The notes under the pieces are model-generated. The model was not told the origin of the DNA. It searched no databases and saw only the letters and a program-made list of their open reading frames with translations. DNA of 64,000 bases, taken from Robertmurraya sp047302285 (GTDB taxonomy: Bacteria > Bacillota > Bacilli > Bacillales > Cytobacillaceae). The stretch lies in assembly GCF_047302285.1 (NCBI RefSeq), contig NZ_CP154845.1, positions 124,001 to 188,000 of the forward strand. The letters run 5' to 3'. The translations under genes and the position numbers were made by a program. Positions 36,073 through 44,418 of this stretch are shown piece after piece. Position 1 is the first letter of the stretch. The number at the start of each line of letters is the position of its first letter.

Positions 36073-36200
36073 TTGTATGAACCAAGCTACTGCGCAATCA
36101 ACCGATTTCATGCTCAACCAGAAGTGAAAGATTTAATTCGTCAATGTTTCTGTCAATTTCGCTGCCAAGCCAACCGCATCATACGGATACTGTCTTTTAA
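36073..36200 (+). pseudogene. Transposase N-terminal fragment (IS1182-like)
   Basis: The + strand encodes about 40 residues (FLYEPSYCAINRF, then VKDLIRQCFCQFRCQ) that resemble the start of IS1182-family transposases, where a similar INRF ... LI-x-CF-QFR pattern occurs. The following IDE/FIDGTK region and the whole catalytic domain are missing. It is a relic inside the inverted-repeat element. Confidence 0.55.
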
Positions 36201-36316
36201 TAGGGTCTCCATTTTACGCCCCGAAAAGAGAGATTGAGTGTAACCATCATGCATGGAGGATCGGCAGGACAACCTTCATTTCGTCCGGTTTGTCTTATTC
36301 GATCCAACCATCACCC

Positions 36317-36502
36317 TTAAGCGGAATTTTTCCTGTTATCTCATCAATGGAGTCCCTTTTAGGGGGAATAACGGAAGATTTTCCGCTTATGGAGGGCAAA
36401 ATCGTTTATTTTGGCATTTTTTGAGGGAATAGCAGGAATTTTTCCTGTTATTTCGGCTCTTTTTCATGAGGGTTGCTCATTAAGCGGAATTTTTCCTGTT
36501 AT
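36317..36502. repeat. Cluster of four GCGGAATTTTTCCTGTTAT-type repeats
   Basis: Copies lie at 36317-36339, 36431-36451 and 36481-36502 in one orientation and at 36368-36389 inverted. Each holds a small internal palindrome (GGAAtttTTCC). They look like a short interspersed repeat family and lie inside the IS-derived element. Confidence 0.65.
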
Positions 36503-36626
36503 TTTTTCATACCGATAGATACGCCAACTGTTTATACGAACACTTTATCCACTCCAAACTGGAATCAAAAAGTCGTTACCACCGACTTTTTGACCCAGCC
36601 TCTTTTCTTTTTGGACATTTAAGGTA

Positions 36627-36791
36627 GTTTACAATTATGTTTACCTGTACACAAGCGGTAAACATTTCGTACATAATTACGTTTACTTGTAAACAAATTC
36701 GTATACATATTGTAGCGACTGGATGTAAACAGGTTTGTTACTAAAGATTACGGAAATGTCTACAAATCACAGGAGTTTACGAACTGTTTAC
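36627..36791. repeat. Centromere-like (parC) GTTTAC/GTAAAC repeat cluster
   Basis: Eight copies of GTTTAC or its complement lie at 36627, 36639, 36658, 36681, 36689, 36725, 36775 and 36786, in both orientations and irregularly spaced. The cluster ends 111 bases before a ParM-like gene that is followed by a DNA-binding-type partner gene, the order parC-parM-parR seen in type II segregation loci. Confidence 0.6.
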
Positions 36792-36901
36792 AGTTGTATA
36801 TCTTTTAGCCAAAGCCGATTGAAGAATCTAGTAATCTCTTATAGCCTTTTAATAGAAGTAGAGGATATACCAAAAATGATAGGAAAAGGAATGATGAAGA
36901 G

Positions 36902-38065
36902 ATGAATTCTAGAATCGCAGCTGTAGATGTTGGAAATGATTCCATTAAGGCTATTTTTGGTGAATTAGATTATGAATTAAATATCCCTAATATTGTTGCA
37001 AGGGATACAGAAGATCGTCCGGTCATTGGAATAGAAGAACTTGATCATAAAGACCCGCTAGAAGGAATACATATTAAGGTCCACTCCCCTGCTTTAAAGG
37101 ACAATAATGCTATCTACCGTGTTGGCCATTTAGCGACAAAGAGTAGCAATGCAACGGAGCTTGACCCAGGTAGTTCAAAGTCTGAAGAAGATCAAACACT
37201 AGTCATGCTATTTGCCACTTTGGCATTGGATGCGGTTCGTGAAGAAAATCATTTTCCTAAAGTTAAAAACGTTGTTGATGCGAATTATACGCTTGGTACA
37301 GGCCTTCCTCTCCGAGAAGTGAAAGAAGGCAAGGACGCAGGGTATCGCTCTAAATTAGTAGGTTCTGTCCATCAAGTTGAATTTCTCGTAACGCCTAAAT
37401 ACCAGGGGCTAAAGGTAAATCTCAAGTTTAATGAAGTGAAAATCTATCCTGAGGGGTTTGCCGCTTTTATTAATCTTGTTATGGATCATCAACTCAAAAT
37501 TATTAATAAGGATTTAATCGATAAAAGAATCATCATCCAAGATATTGGTGGATTATCGACGGATATTGCCGTGATTAAGAACCGTACTGTCGATGATGAT
37601 AAGGCACAAGGCTTTAATCTTGGAGTATCGGAATCGCTTGAAGCAATAAGAGAAGAAATTAGATCGAAGCATGGCATTGAACTTGATAGTCGTCGTGATG
37701 TCGTTGAGATTATCACAAGAAAAAATGATCGAAATCATATTATGGTGAAAGGTAGTAGGACAAGTGTTCATGATATTACGGATCGCATTTTACTAGAGTT
37801 AGCGAAAAAACAGTATCGATTATTACGGAATGTTTGGCAAAGGAATTCGCAAACGGAAATCTGTTATTTCGTTGGCGGTGGGGCCAATGTGTTAAAAGAG
37901 TATATAAAAACATTGAATAACAATTTAGATGGATACAATATTGACTTTTTTGAAGATGAGAAGGAGAGCATTTGGATGATGGCCAATGCTTATTATAAAC
38001 TGATTACCGATTTTGTTCGGAAGACAGAAAAACCTAAATCTCCGCAAGAACCTGTAAAGAATTAA
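36902..38065 (+). CDS. ParM/StbA-family actin-like ATPase
   Basis: Actin-superfamily protein of 387 residues. Phosphate-1 loop is VDVGNDSIKA (about 8-17), phosphate-2 is QDIGGLSTDIAVI (about 215-227), and the adenosine motif is YFVGGGANVLKE (about 320-331). Such proteins polymerise into filaments that push or pull DNA bound by a ParR adaptor at a centromere. Here the gene is on the chromosome, preceded by a GTTTAC repeat cluster and followed after 12 bases by a small partner gene. Plasmid origin or other plasmid genes are not seen. It may be a domesticated or integrated segregation cassette. Confidence 0.85.
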   Translation: MNSRIAAVDVGNDSIKAIFGELDYELNIPNIVARDTEDRPVIGIEELDHKDPLEGIHIKVHSPALKDNNAIYRVGHLATKSSNATELDPGSSKSEEDQTLVMLFATLALDAVREENHFPKVKNVVDANYTLGTGLPLREVKEGKDAGYRSKLVGSVHQVEFLVTPKYQGLKVNLKFNEVKIYPEGFAAFINLVMDHQLKIINKDLIDKRIIIQDIGGLSTDIAVIKNRTVDDDKAQGFNLGVSESLEAIREEIRSKHGIELDSRRDVVEIITRKNDRNHIMVKGSRTSVHDITDRILLELAKKQYRLLRNVWQRNSQTEICYFVGGGANVLKEYIKTLNNNLDGYNIDFFEDEKESIWMMANAYYKLITDFVRKTEKPKSPQEPVKN

Positions 38066-38077
38066 TAGGGTGTTTTG

Positions 38078-38671
38078 ATGAAAAGTTCTAGTTCAAATGA
38101 GATTAAGAGAGGACAAGCCATTTCATTTCGTGTCCCCTCTGATACTCCAGATCATCTATTAAAGCATTTGCAAAGGCTGAAGGAAGTAGAAAGAAGGAAT
38201 TTTTCGAGTAAAATGGCTGAGTTTGTCCTTCGAGGGGTTAGTGAATCTTCATCAAAGGAACGAGAGACCATTACCGTTCCTCTTCCTCATAAATTAAATA
38301 AATCACAGCGAGACTGGTTAAAGCATGAGCATTCAGAGACTCTCTTAGGAGCGATTGTCTATCAATTATTAATCGATCCGATTCGTGCGACAGCCTTGCT
38401 GACCTCATTAAATAGCAACTCTATTAATATAAATGAAGCATTGTATTTACAAGAGGACGAAGAGTTCCTTGAAATGGAGAAATCGCATGATCCGCTTCCA
38501 GTTATAAAGGAAACAGCCGTAACCATAGCAACGGATAAGGTGGATGATTTAGATGCATTTGAATGGGATTCAGTCGATCACAACCAATCGTTAACTGAAG
38601 AAGTGGGTGAGCCGGAAGAAAATGATTTAGACAGTTTGTTAGGGGATTTTCTTAGTAAAATGAATAAGTAA
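38078..38671 (+). CDS. Putative ParR-like adaptor of the ParM-like protein
   Basis: Protein of 197 residues. The N-terminus (about 10-60, GQAISFRVPSDTPDHLLKHL ... SKMAEFVLRGV) looks like a ribbon-helix-helix DNA-binding segment. A Leu-rich middle is followed by a very acidic C-terminus ending DLDSLLGDFLSKMNK, of the amphipathic kind that ParR proteins use to engage filament ends. Family identity is inferred from position and layout, not from a recognised domain. ATG at 38078 is preferred over TTG at 38075. A strong terminator follows. Confidence 0.65.
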   Translation: MKSSSSNEIKRGQAISFRVPSDTPDHLLKHLQRLKEVERRNFSSKMAEFVLRGVSESSSKERETITVPLPHKLNKSQRDWLKHEHSETLLGAIVYQLLIDPIRATALLTSLNSNSININEALYLQEDEEFLEMEKSHDPLPVIKETAVTIATDKVDDLDAFEWDSVDHNQSLTEEVGEPEENDLDSLLGDFLSKMNK

Positions 38672-38688
38672 AGTGCATCTAAGCGATC

Positions 38689-38722
38689 AAAAAACGATTC
38701 GTCTCTGAACGAATCGTTTTTT
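38689..38722. terminator. Bidirectional terminator
   Basis: Perfect 14-bp stem AAAAAACGATTCGT/ACGAATCGTTTTTT with six-base loop between the convergent parR-like and response-regulator genes. Confidence 0.9.
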
Positions 38723-38736
38723 GTTATTATATAGGA

Positions 38737-39504
38737 TTAATGACTCAAAAGACGCTTTTTTTCAAAGTGTTCATGCCTTTTCTTAAATTCAAGAGGAGAT
38801 TCCTTTTCGTATTTTAAGAAGACTTTACTGAAATAGGCAGCATCAGAGAATCCTAAATCTACGGCGATCCGATATATGGGAAGATTAGATTCTTTGAGGA
38901 GGATCTTCGCTTCTTCAATTCGTAATTTTGTCACGTAATCGGTAAAGGTCGTTCCTAACTCTTTCTTAAAGAGTCTGCTAAAATACTGTGGATTTAGATG
39001 AACCATATTTGCTACTTCAGTTAGCCGTAGCTCCTGCTTATAATTTTTCTTAATATAACTTATGACTTCCATTAGGATTTGTTGGGTAGAGTTATTTTCA
39101 AATATATTGGATGGACTATTACTGTCCACCTTGTAGTTCAATGAAATAGCTCTTTCAATTGCGTGTTTAATTTCTTGTGGTTTTGCAGGCTTTAATAAAT
39201 AATCGGTTACGCCATATTTAATGGCTTCTTGTGCATAGATAAAATCATTATAGGCAGTAATGATGATGCACTTTACATTTGGAAGAAATTGAATGATTTT
39301 TTTCTGTGCTTCAATACCAGTAGCTTCTGGCATTCTTATGTCCATTAGGATAACGTTTGGTTGATAAGCTTTTGCCATTTCAATGGCTTCAGTACCATTT
39401 TTTGCATCATTTAGAATTTCAATATTGTGAAATTCCCTTCCAATAATCTTTCTTAAAGCTACTCTTTCCAAGGGTTCGTCTTCAACAATCAAGAGTTTAA
39501 TCAT
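38737..39504 (-). CDS. AraC-type response regulator (YesN family)
   Basis: Response regulator of 255 residues. The receiver domain (about 1-120) has acidic EDEP near residue 8, phospho-acceptor Asp in VILMDIRMP (about 54-62) and the Lys in LLKPAKP. The C-terminus (about 150-250) is an AraC double helix-turn-helix. It is paired with the PocR-domain kinase upstream in the same operon, 13 bases apart. Together they are divergent from the microcompartment operon and should activate it. Direct repeats in the intergenic region are candidate binding sites. Confidence 0.9.
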   Translation of the reverse strand: MIKLLIVEDEPLERVALRKIIGREFHNIEILNDAKNGTEAIEMAKAYQPNVILMDIRMPEATGIEAQKKIIQFLPNVKCIIITAYNDFIYAQEAIKYGVTDYLLKPAKPQEIKHAIERAISLNYKVDSNSPSNIFENNSTQQILMEVISYIKKNYKQELRLTEVANMVHLNPQYFSRLFKKELGTTFTDYVTKLRIEEAKILLKESNLPIYRIAVDLGFSDAAYFSKVFLKYEKESPLEFKKRHEHFEKKRLLSH

Positions 39505-39517
39505 TTCATATCTCCCC

Positions 39518-40726
39518 TTATTTTGGATAGTCTTTAATACAAGGAATATGGACTGTCACACTAGTTCCAACATGCGGGGTGCTTTCATAATGCAATCCAT
39601 ACTTTGAACCGAAAAAGTGTTTTAATCTCTCCTGGGTATTGAGTACTCCGATTCCGGTTGAGTTCGTATCATCGAATTGATTAAGACGCTCAAGCAATTC
39701 TGATGCAATTCCGATCCCGTTATCCTTAATTGTAAGAATAACTTCATTCTGGTCATTAATGATGCCACTTATTTCAACCTTTCCTCCCTCCTTTTTCGTT
39801 TCAAGGCCGTGGACTAAACAGTTTTCCACTAATGGTTGTAAGGTCATGGAAGGGATACGATACTCTAGTAAAGTTTCGTCAATGGAAATACTATAGGTAA
39901 TTCGATCGCTAAATCGTAGAGTTTGTATAAAAAGATATTTCTCAATATTACTCATTTCATCCCTTATTTTAGGAAAATCTTCAATATTTTTTAAGCTATA
40001 TCTTAATAAGTCTGAAAGATTATAAATTAATTCTTCTGTTTGTGGAGCATCCTCTATCAAAGACATCCGAGCGATAGAGTTCAATGTATTAAAAAGAAAA
40101 TGGGGATTGATCTGGGCTTGAATGGTCTTTAACTCCATTTTCTTTGCTTTTTGCTCGAGTCGAAGTTTATCCCTACTTTCTCGTAGATATTTTTCTTGTG
40201 TTAGCCGATGCATTCCCATTTGAGCAAAATAGTTTGCAAGAAAATTATAAAAATCTGAGCAATTTTCTAAATATTCCTGTGATACGATAGGGATTTGATT
40301 GATGACCTCCTGTAATTCATCTTCTGGAATATCAAACTCTTTAGAAATCGTTTTCAAATCTATGGAGTCTCTTGTCTGTTTACCTTCTATTAATACTTGT
40401 CCACCTAATACTGAACCGAGGAAAATATCATTTACAAAAATAGGGGAAACACAGTCTTTTAAACCCATGTGGCAATCATAAATTCTTGCTTGCCGATATT
40501 TAACGGCTAGTTTACCAGCTCTATAATCACATGAAACACATTGTTTGGCTCCTTTTTGTGAAGAACGAATGAGGCTGCAAAAAGGGGTGAAATTATTATG
40601 ACCGATTGGATTGCCTTCACAATCAACCGTAATAACAGGAATGTTAACAATTTTTGCTAGTTTAGCTTGTGCGCTCATTAATGTCTGAACATCGATAACG
40701 TCTGTTAGTAGTAAATTTTCTTTCAC
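39518..40726 (-). CDS. PocR-domain sensor histidine kinase
   Basis: Kinase of 402 residues: an N-terminal PocR sensory domain (about 8-165; FCSLIRSSQKGAKQCVSCD and YDCHMGLKDCVSPI with the conserved Cys), then a LytS-type HisKA (QINPHFLFNTLNSIARM, about 200-216) and an HATPase domain. PocR domains bind small hydrocarbons such as 1,3- or 1,2-propanediol; in Salmonella PocR activates pdu genes. This predicts that the adjacent microcompartment operon is induced by a diol. The protein lacks transmembrane helices. GTG start after AGGAGGT. Confidence 0.9.
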   Translation of the reverse strand: MKENLLLTDVIDVQTLMSAQAKLAKIVNIPVITVDCEGNPIGHNNFTPFCSLIRSSQKGAKQCVSCDYRAGKLAVKYRQARIYDCHMGLKDCVSPIFVNDIFLGSVLGGQVLIEGKQTRDSIDLKTISKEFDIPEDELQEVINQIPIVSQEYLENCSDFYNFLANYFAQMGMHRLTQEKYLRESRDKLRLEQKAKKMELKTIQAQINPHFLFNTLNSIARMSLIEDAPQTEELIYNLSDLLRYSLKNIEDFPKIRDEMSNIEKYLFIQTLRFSDRITYSISIDETLLEYRIPSMTLQPLVENCLVHGLETKKEGGKVEISGIINDQNEVILTIKDNGIGIASELLERLNQFDDTNSTGIGVLNTQERLKHFFGSKYGLHYESTPHVGTSVTVHIPCIKDYPK

Positions 40727-41082
40727 GACTCTACTACCTCCTAGTAAAAAAATGATATGTACGGAACTAGGTATTTAAGTATCTTTTGTGAACGATTGAA
40801 CAAACTAAATTAATTACATTTTAACATAGTCAAATAGATTAAAATACTGACTATTTCTTGAACGATATTTCGAAATAATTACAGAGGAGAAGAGAACTTT
40901 CTATAGTAAACATATTCACTATATCTACCTGTTTTTGTATTTTCTAGCATGAATGTCAAAAAAGTATAAATTCAAAAGTTAAATTTCTTATAGTTGTTGT
41001 CAAAATAGTCAAATGAAAAAAAGAAAATGAATAGTAACATTTTAAATAGATTCACAACAAATTTTTTTGGAGGTGTTTTCTT
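40727..41082. promoter_or_regulatory. Divergent regulatory region of the microcompartment locus
   Basis: Contains the 10-base direct repeat ATAGTCAAAT at 40826-40835 and 41005-41014 plus an inverted partial copy (TGACTATT, 40848-40855). These are candidate sites for the AraC-type response regulator. A strong GGAGGTG site precedes the first shell gene at 41069-41075. No small gene was seen. Confidence 0.5.
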
Positions 41083-41379
41083 GTGGGACAAGAAGCATTA
41101 GGAATGATTGAGACTAAAGGTTTAGTGGCAGCAGTTGAAGCAGCAGATTCAATGGTAAAGGCAGCTAATGTTGAGCTAATCGGGTATGAAAAAATTGGTT
41201 CTGGCCTTGTTACTGTTATGGTTCGTGGGGATGTAGGAGCTGTTAAAGCGTCAACTGATGCAGGAGTAGCTTCTGCAAAACGTGTTGGAGAAGTTATTTC
41301 TGTACATGTGATTCCAAGACCGCATATGGATGTTGAAAGAATTCTGCCGAAGTTTGCTGAAGCGCAATCTGTGAGGTAA
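41083..41379 (+). CDS. pduA: BMC-H shell protein (PduA-like)
   Basis: Single-domain hexameric shell protein of 98 residues: QEALGMIETKGLVAAVEAAD (about 3-22), KAANVELIGYEKIGSGLVTVMVRGDVGAVKA, and HVIPRPH, the canonical BMC-H signature. Hexamers tile the facets of a bacterial microcompartment and their central pores pass diol substrates. It is the first gene of a 12-gene operon. The start is GTG at 41083 with GGAGGTG eight bases upstream. Shell type alone does not give the substrate. Confidence 0.94.
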   Translation: MGQEALGMIETKGLVAAVEAADSMVKAANVELIGYEKIGSGLVTVMVRGDVGAVKASTDAGVASAKRVGEVISVHVIPRPHMDVERILPKFAEAQSVR

Positions 41380-41383
41380 GACC

Positions 41384-42220
41384 ATGGATCAATATTTGTT
41401 ACAAAAGGTATTAGAAGAAGCCCAAAGGCAGTTAAATACGGATGGTGATGTAAGCCCTTTCGTTGAAGTTGGGACAAATGATGATCATCAATCAGAACAA
41501 GGAAAGAAGGTTGGAACCATGACAGTTGAAATGCCTACAATTACAGAATATGTTGGCTCAGCAATTGGCGATACAGTTGGATTGGTAATCGCTAATTTGG
41601 ATAGAAATCTTCATGAGAGTGTAGGATTAGATCCGAAATATCGGTCGATTGGAATTATCAGTGCTAGAACTGGTGGAGGTCCGCATATTATGGCGGCTGA
41701 TGAAGCGGTTAAAGCTACCAATTCCGAGATCGTATCAATTGAATTGGCAAGAGATACAAAAGGTGGAGCAGGACACGGAGCAACGATTATCTTTGCAGCT
41801 GAAGATGTTTCCGATGCAAGAAGAGCAGTAGAAGTAACATTAAAAGAAGTAGAACGTACTTTTGGAGATGTATATGGCTGTGATGCAGGACATATTGAAC
41901 TACACTATACAGCTAGAGCTAGCCTTGCGGTGGAAAAAGCATTTGGTGCTCCTATAGGAAAGTCGTTTGGAATCATTGTTGGTGCTCCTGCAGCTGTTGG
42001 ATTAGTGATGGCTGATACAGCACTTAAGACGGCTAATGTTGATATTGTGACATATGCGAGCCCTGATAAGGGAACAGCGCGTTCAAATGAAATTATTGTC
42101 ACAATTACTGGGGATTCTGGTGCCGTTAGGCAGTCCCTTATATCTGCAAGAGAAGTTGGCTTAAGCATCTTGAGATCAATGGGACAAGATCCTCAACCCG
42201 TGACAACACCAAACCTTTAA
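41384..42220 (+). CDS. pduB: BMC-T tandem-domain shell protein (PduB-like)
   Basis: Trimeric shell protein of 278 residues with two fused BMC domains. A helical N-terminal tail (MDQYLLQKVLEEAQRQL) precedes them, as in PduB, where this tail helps link shell and cargo. Matching PduB segments are GLDPKYRSIGIISARTGGGP, SIELARDTKGGAGHGATIIF and ITGDSGAVRQSLISAREVGL. It starts four bases after the PduA-like gene. PduB-like trimers are facet components. Confidence 0.93.
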   Translation: MDQYLLQKVLEEAQRQLNTDGDVSPFVEVGTNDDHQSEQGKKVGTMTVEMPTITEYVGSAIGDTVGLVIANLDRNLHESVGLDPKYRSIGIISARTGGGPHIMAADEAVKATNSEIVSIELARDTKGGAGHGATIIFAAEDVSDARRAVEVTLKEVERTFGDVYGCDAGHIELHYTARASLAVEKAFGAPIGKSFGIIVGAPAAVGLVMADTALKTANVDIVTYASPDKGTARSNEIIVTITGDSGAVRQSLISAREVGLSILRSMGQDPQPVTTPNL

Positions 42221-42244
42221 ATCACCTATGAAAAATAGCCATTT

Positions 42245-42292
42245 GAGCTAAAAGAAACAAATTAATTTTTGGAAAATCTCCTCTTTTAGCTC
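42245..42292 (+). repeat. Intra-operon hairpin
   Basis: Perfect 11-bp arms GAGCTAAAAGA (42245-42255) and TCTTTTAGCTC (42282-42292) around a 26-base AT-rich loop in the 118-base gap between the second and third shell genes. Possible RNA processing or stability element; not a classical terminator, since no T run follows. Confidence 0.5.
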
Positions 42293-42347
42293 TCTGGTTC
42301 AACTTTATTGAAATGAACGGGATTAAGGAACAATAGGAGTGTTTTTT

Positions 42348-42917
42348 ATGAAACAAGAAGCTCTAGGATTAATAGAAGTAATTGGATTGGTTCCAGCGCT
42401 CGAAGCCGCTGATGCTAGTTTAAAAGCAGCTAATGTTCGTTTTGTTGGATATGAGACAGTCACTCCAGGGATGGTAACGGTAAAAATTGAAGGGGATGTC
42501 GGTGCTGTTCAAGCCGCTGTTGCTGCTGGAAAGATGAGTGCCTCCAATATTGGTACAGTTGTTTCCAGTTTGGTCATTCCTAGACCTGCGCTAGCCCTTA
42601 ATCAGTTCCATCAATCCTTGGAGACTGCAGAGGAAAAAGAAGCAGAGCCCCTAAACATAGTAGAACCTCAAGAAGAAAAATCAGATTTAGCGTCAGGGAT
42701 TGAACAACAAGAAGTTTCAACTGCGATTGAGGAAGAAGTAGAAGTTAACGATGCGGTAGCCACAAGGGAACAGGAAATGGAGTCAGAGGATTCTTCAGAG
42801 ATAAGTAAAGAAGAAGCAAGTTGTAATCTATGCAATGACCCAGCCTGTACCAGAGAGAAGGGGCAGCCAAGAACCCTTTGTTTACATCATAAAGAACATC
42901 AAGAAGTGTTAGGATGA
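42348..42917 (+). CDS. pduK: BMC-H shell protein with C-terminal Cys motif (PduK-like)
   Basis: Shell protein of 189 residues: a BMC-H domain (about 1-88), an acidic low-complexity linker (about 90-155), and a C-terminal metal-type motif, CNLCNDPAC ... LCLHH. This layout is that of PduK, whose tail is thought to hold an iron-sulfur cluster or metal. The role of the tail is not known. The start at 42348 follows AGGAG with good spacing; GTG at 42339 in frame would overlap that site. The stop overlaps the pduL start. Confidence 0.9.
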   Translation: MKQEALGLIEVIGLVPALEAADASLKAANVRFVGYETVTPGMVTVKIEGDVGAVQAAVAAGKMSASNIGTVVSSLVIPRPALALNQFHQSLETAEEKEAEPLNIVEPQEEKSDLASGIEQQEVSTAIEEEVEVNDAVATREQEMESEDSSEISKEEASCNLCNDPACTREKGQPRTLCLHHKEHQEVLG

Positions 42918-43576
42918 TTGGAAAAATGAATGTAGAAGAATCCATTATCAAAGAGTTTGCCTCAGAGCTAACAAAGAAAATGAGTATTAAAGATAGAAGC
43001 TTGAGTATACCAGTTGGCGTTTCGAATAGGCATATTCATCTTAATAGAGAAGATCTTGAAGTGCTTTTTGGAACAGATTATGAATTAACATTTAAATCAC
43101 CCCTAAGTCAGACAGGTCAATTTGCAGCAATGGAAACAGTCTGTATTGCAGGACCAAAGGGCTGCTATCCAAACGTACGTGTGCTTGGACCTGTTCGAAA
43201 CTACAGTCAAATTGAAATATCGAGAACAGATTCATTTCAATTAGGGATCAAACCGCCGATTCGAGTTTCAGGTGATACGCTTGCTTCATCTGATCTATGT
43301 GTCATTGGGCCAAAAGGGATGATGGTTTTTAAAGAAAAAGTAATATGTGCAAAAAGACATATTCACATGTCTCCAAGCGATGCCGAGCAATTTGGGGTTA
43401 CAGATGGTGACTTAGTGGATGTTGAGACCATAGGAGAGAAAAGGGCAGTTCTCCACAACGTGTTAGTCCGAGTAACAGGAGACTCTACATTGGAATTACA
43501 CATTGATACAGACGAAGCAAATGCAACTGAATTAAAAAATAGAGATATGGTTCGCATAATAGGTCGTAGTAGGTGA
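42914..43576 (+). CDS. pduL: Phosphate propanoyltransferase PduL
   Basis: Microcompartment phosphotransacylase of 220 residues, converting acyl-CoA plus phosphate to acyl-phosphate and CoA. Two zinc-binding repeats are visible: SNRHIHL (about 32-38) and AKRHIHMSP (about 146-154). An amphipathic N-terminal stretch (VEESIIKEFASELTKKM) precedes the catalytic part and resembles an encapsulation peptide. It recycles CoA inside the shell. It overlaps both neighbours by four bases (ATGA and GTGA), showing tight coupling. Confidence 0.93.
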   Translation: MIGKMNVEESIIKEFASELTKKMSIKDRSLSIPVGVSNRHIHLNREDLEVLFGTDYELTFKSPLSQTGQFAAMETVCIAGPKGCYPNVRVLGPVRNYSQIEISRTDSFQLGIKPPIRVSGDTLASSDLCVIGPKGMMVFKEKVICAKRHIHMSPSDAEQFGVTDGDLVDVETIGEKRAVLHNVLVRVTGDSTLELHIDTDEANATELKNRDMVRIIGRSR

Positions 43577-44403
43577 AACCAATGGAACAGTGTGTAAATG
43601 CATTAATCAAAGAGTTGGAGACGAAAATTCTTACTGAAGAAATAGATTCTTCCTATGATTTGAAATTAGGTATAAAAGTGGGTGTTGATCTAGGTACATC
43701 TAATATTGTCATCGTCGTTTTAGATAGAAATGATCAACCAATAACAGGAGCAATGGAATCAGCAAAAGTAGTTAGAGATGGAATTGTCGTTGATTTCATT
43801 GGAGCTGTAAAGGTTTTGAGTGGGTTGAAGGCCCAACTTGAACAACGATTGGGAATTCAACTTGAAGAGGCCGCTACAGCGATACCACCAGGGATTTTAC
43901 CGGGAAATATTAAAGTCATTACCAATGTTGTGGAAGCGGCGGGTTTTACAGTAACCAATGTCGTGGAAGAACCTGTAGCTGCAGCTAGAGTACTAGCCAT
44001 CTCGGACGGAGCTGTTGTAGATATTGGTGGAGGAACGACCGGAATTTCAGTTCTGAAAAATGGAGAAATCTTATATTCTGTGGATGAACCTACTGGTGGA
44101 ACCCATTTAACACTCGTTTTATCCGGAAGTATGAAAGTTGAATTTGACGAGGCAGAAAAGATCAAGCATCAGCGAGAAAGCTATCCTTTAGTATTTCCGA
44201 TTGTACGTCCAGTACTCGAAAAAATGGCGGAAATTACAAAGAGAAATATCATCAATGATGTCAAGCAAATCTACTTGGTGGGTGGTACGTCCTGCATTGA
44301 TGGGATTGAAGAAGTATTCCAAAAGCACACTTCTATCTACACCATAAAGCCTTATAATCCACTACTTGTAACTCCTCTAGGAATTGCGATGTATGCAAAA
44401 TAA
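43573..44403 (+). CDS. eutJ: EutJ-like actin/Hsp70-fold ATPase
   Basis: Protein of 276 residues with the actin-like ATPase fold: VGVDLGTSNIVIVVLD (about 36-51), VVDIGGGTTGISVLKNG (about 153-169) and LVGGTSCIDG (about 235-244). EutJ homologues recur in ethanolamine, propanediol and glycyl-radical microcompartment operons and are thought to be chaperones or reactivating factors, without firm proof. The start is GTG at 43573 overlapping pduL, or ATG at 43582. Confidence 0.85.
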   Translation: MKPMEQCVNALIKELETKILTEEIDSSYDLKLGIKVGVDLGTSNIVIVVLDRNDQPITGAMESAKVVRDGIVVDFIGAVKVLSGLKAQLEQRLGIQLEEAATAIPPGILPGNIKVITNVVEAAGFTVTNVVEEPVAAARVLAISDGAVVDIGGGTTGISVLKNGEILYSVDEPTGGTHLTLVLSGSMKVEFDEAEKIKHQRESYPLVFPIVRPVLEKMAEITKRNIINDVKQIYLVGGTSCIDGIEEVFQKHTSIYTIKPYNPLLVTPLGIAMYAK

Positions 44404-44418
44404 GGGGAGGGTTGATAA

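Larger units (their letters stand above)
36008..36606. mobile_element. IS1182-derived MITE-like element
   Basis: A 13-bp inverted repeat, AAAAGAGGCTGGG at 36008-36020 and CCCAGCCTCTTTT at 36594-36606, bounds 599 bases. A perfect 18-bp hairpin (36028-36045/36050-36067) stands just inside the left end and a 9-bp terminator-like hairpin (AAAAAGTCG/CGACTTTTT, about 36568-36591) inside the right end. The interior has a transposase remnant and a cluster of 19-22-base repeats. No functional transposase remains, so it would be mobile only in trans. Confidence 0.65.

Noticed and set aside
36001..36237. A real 78-residue gene in this span
   Set aside because: The frame runs across a terminal inverted repeat, a perfect hairpin and an IS1182-like transposase fragment; no convincing ribosome site.
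36317..36502. CRISPR array
   Set aside because: Repeats are few, in mixed orientation and irregularly spaced, with no cas genes.
40781..40800. CcpA cre site before the PocR kinase/shell genes
   Set aside because: TTGTGAACGATTGAA resembles a cre but misses a core position; too weak to list as a feature.
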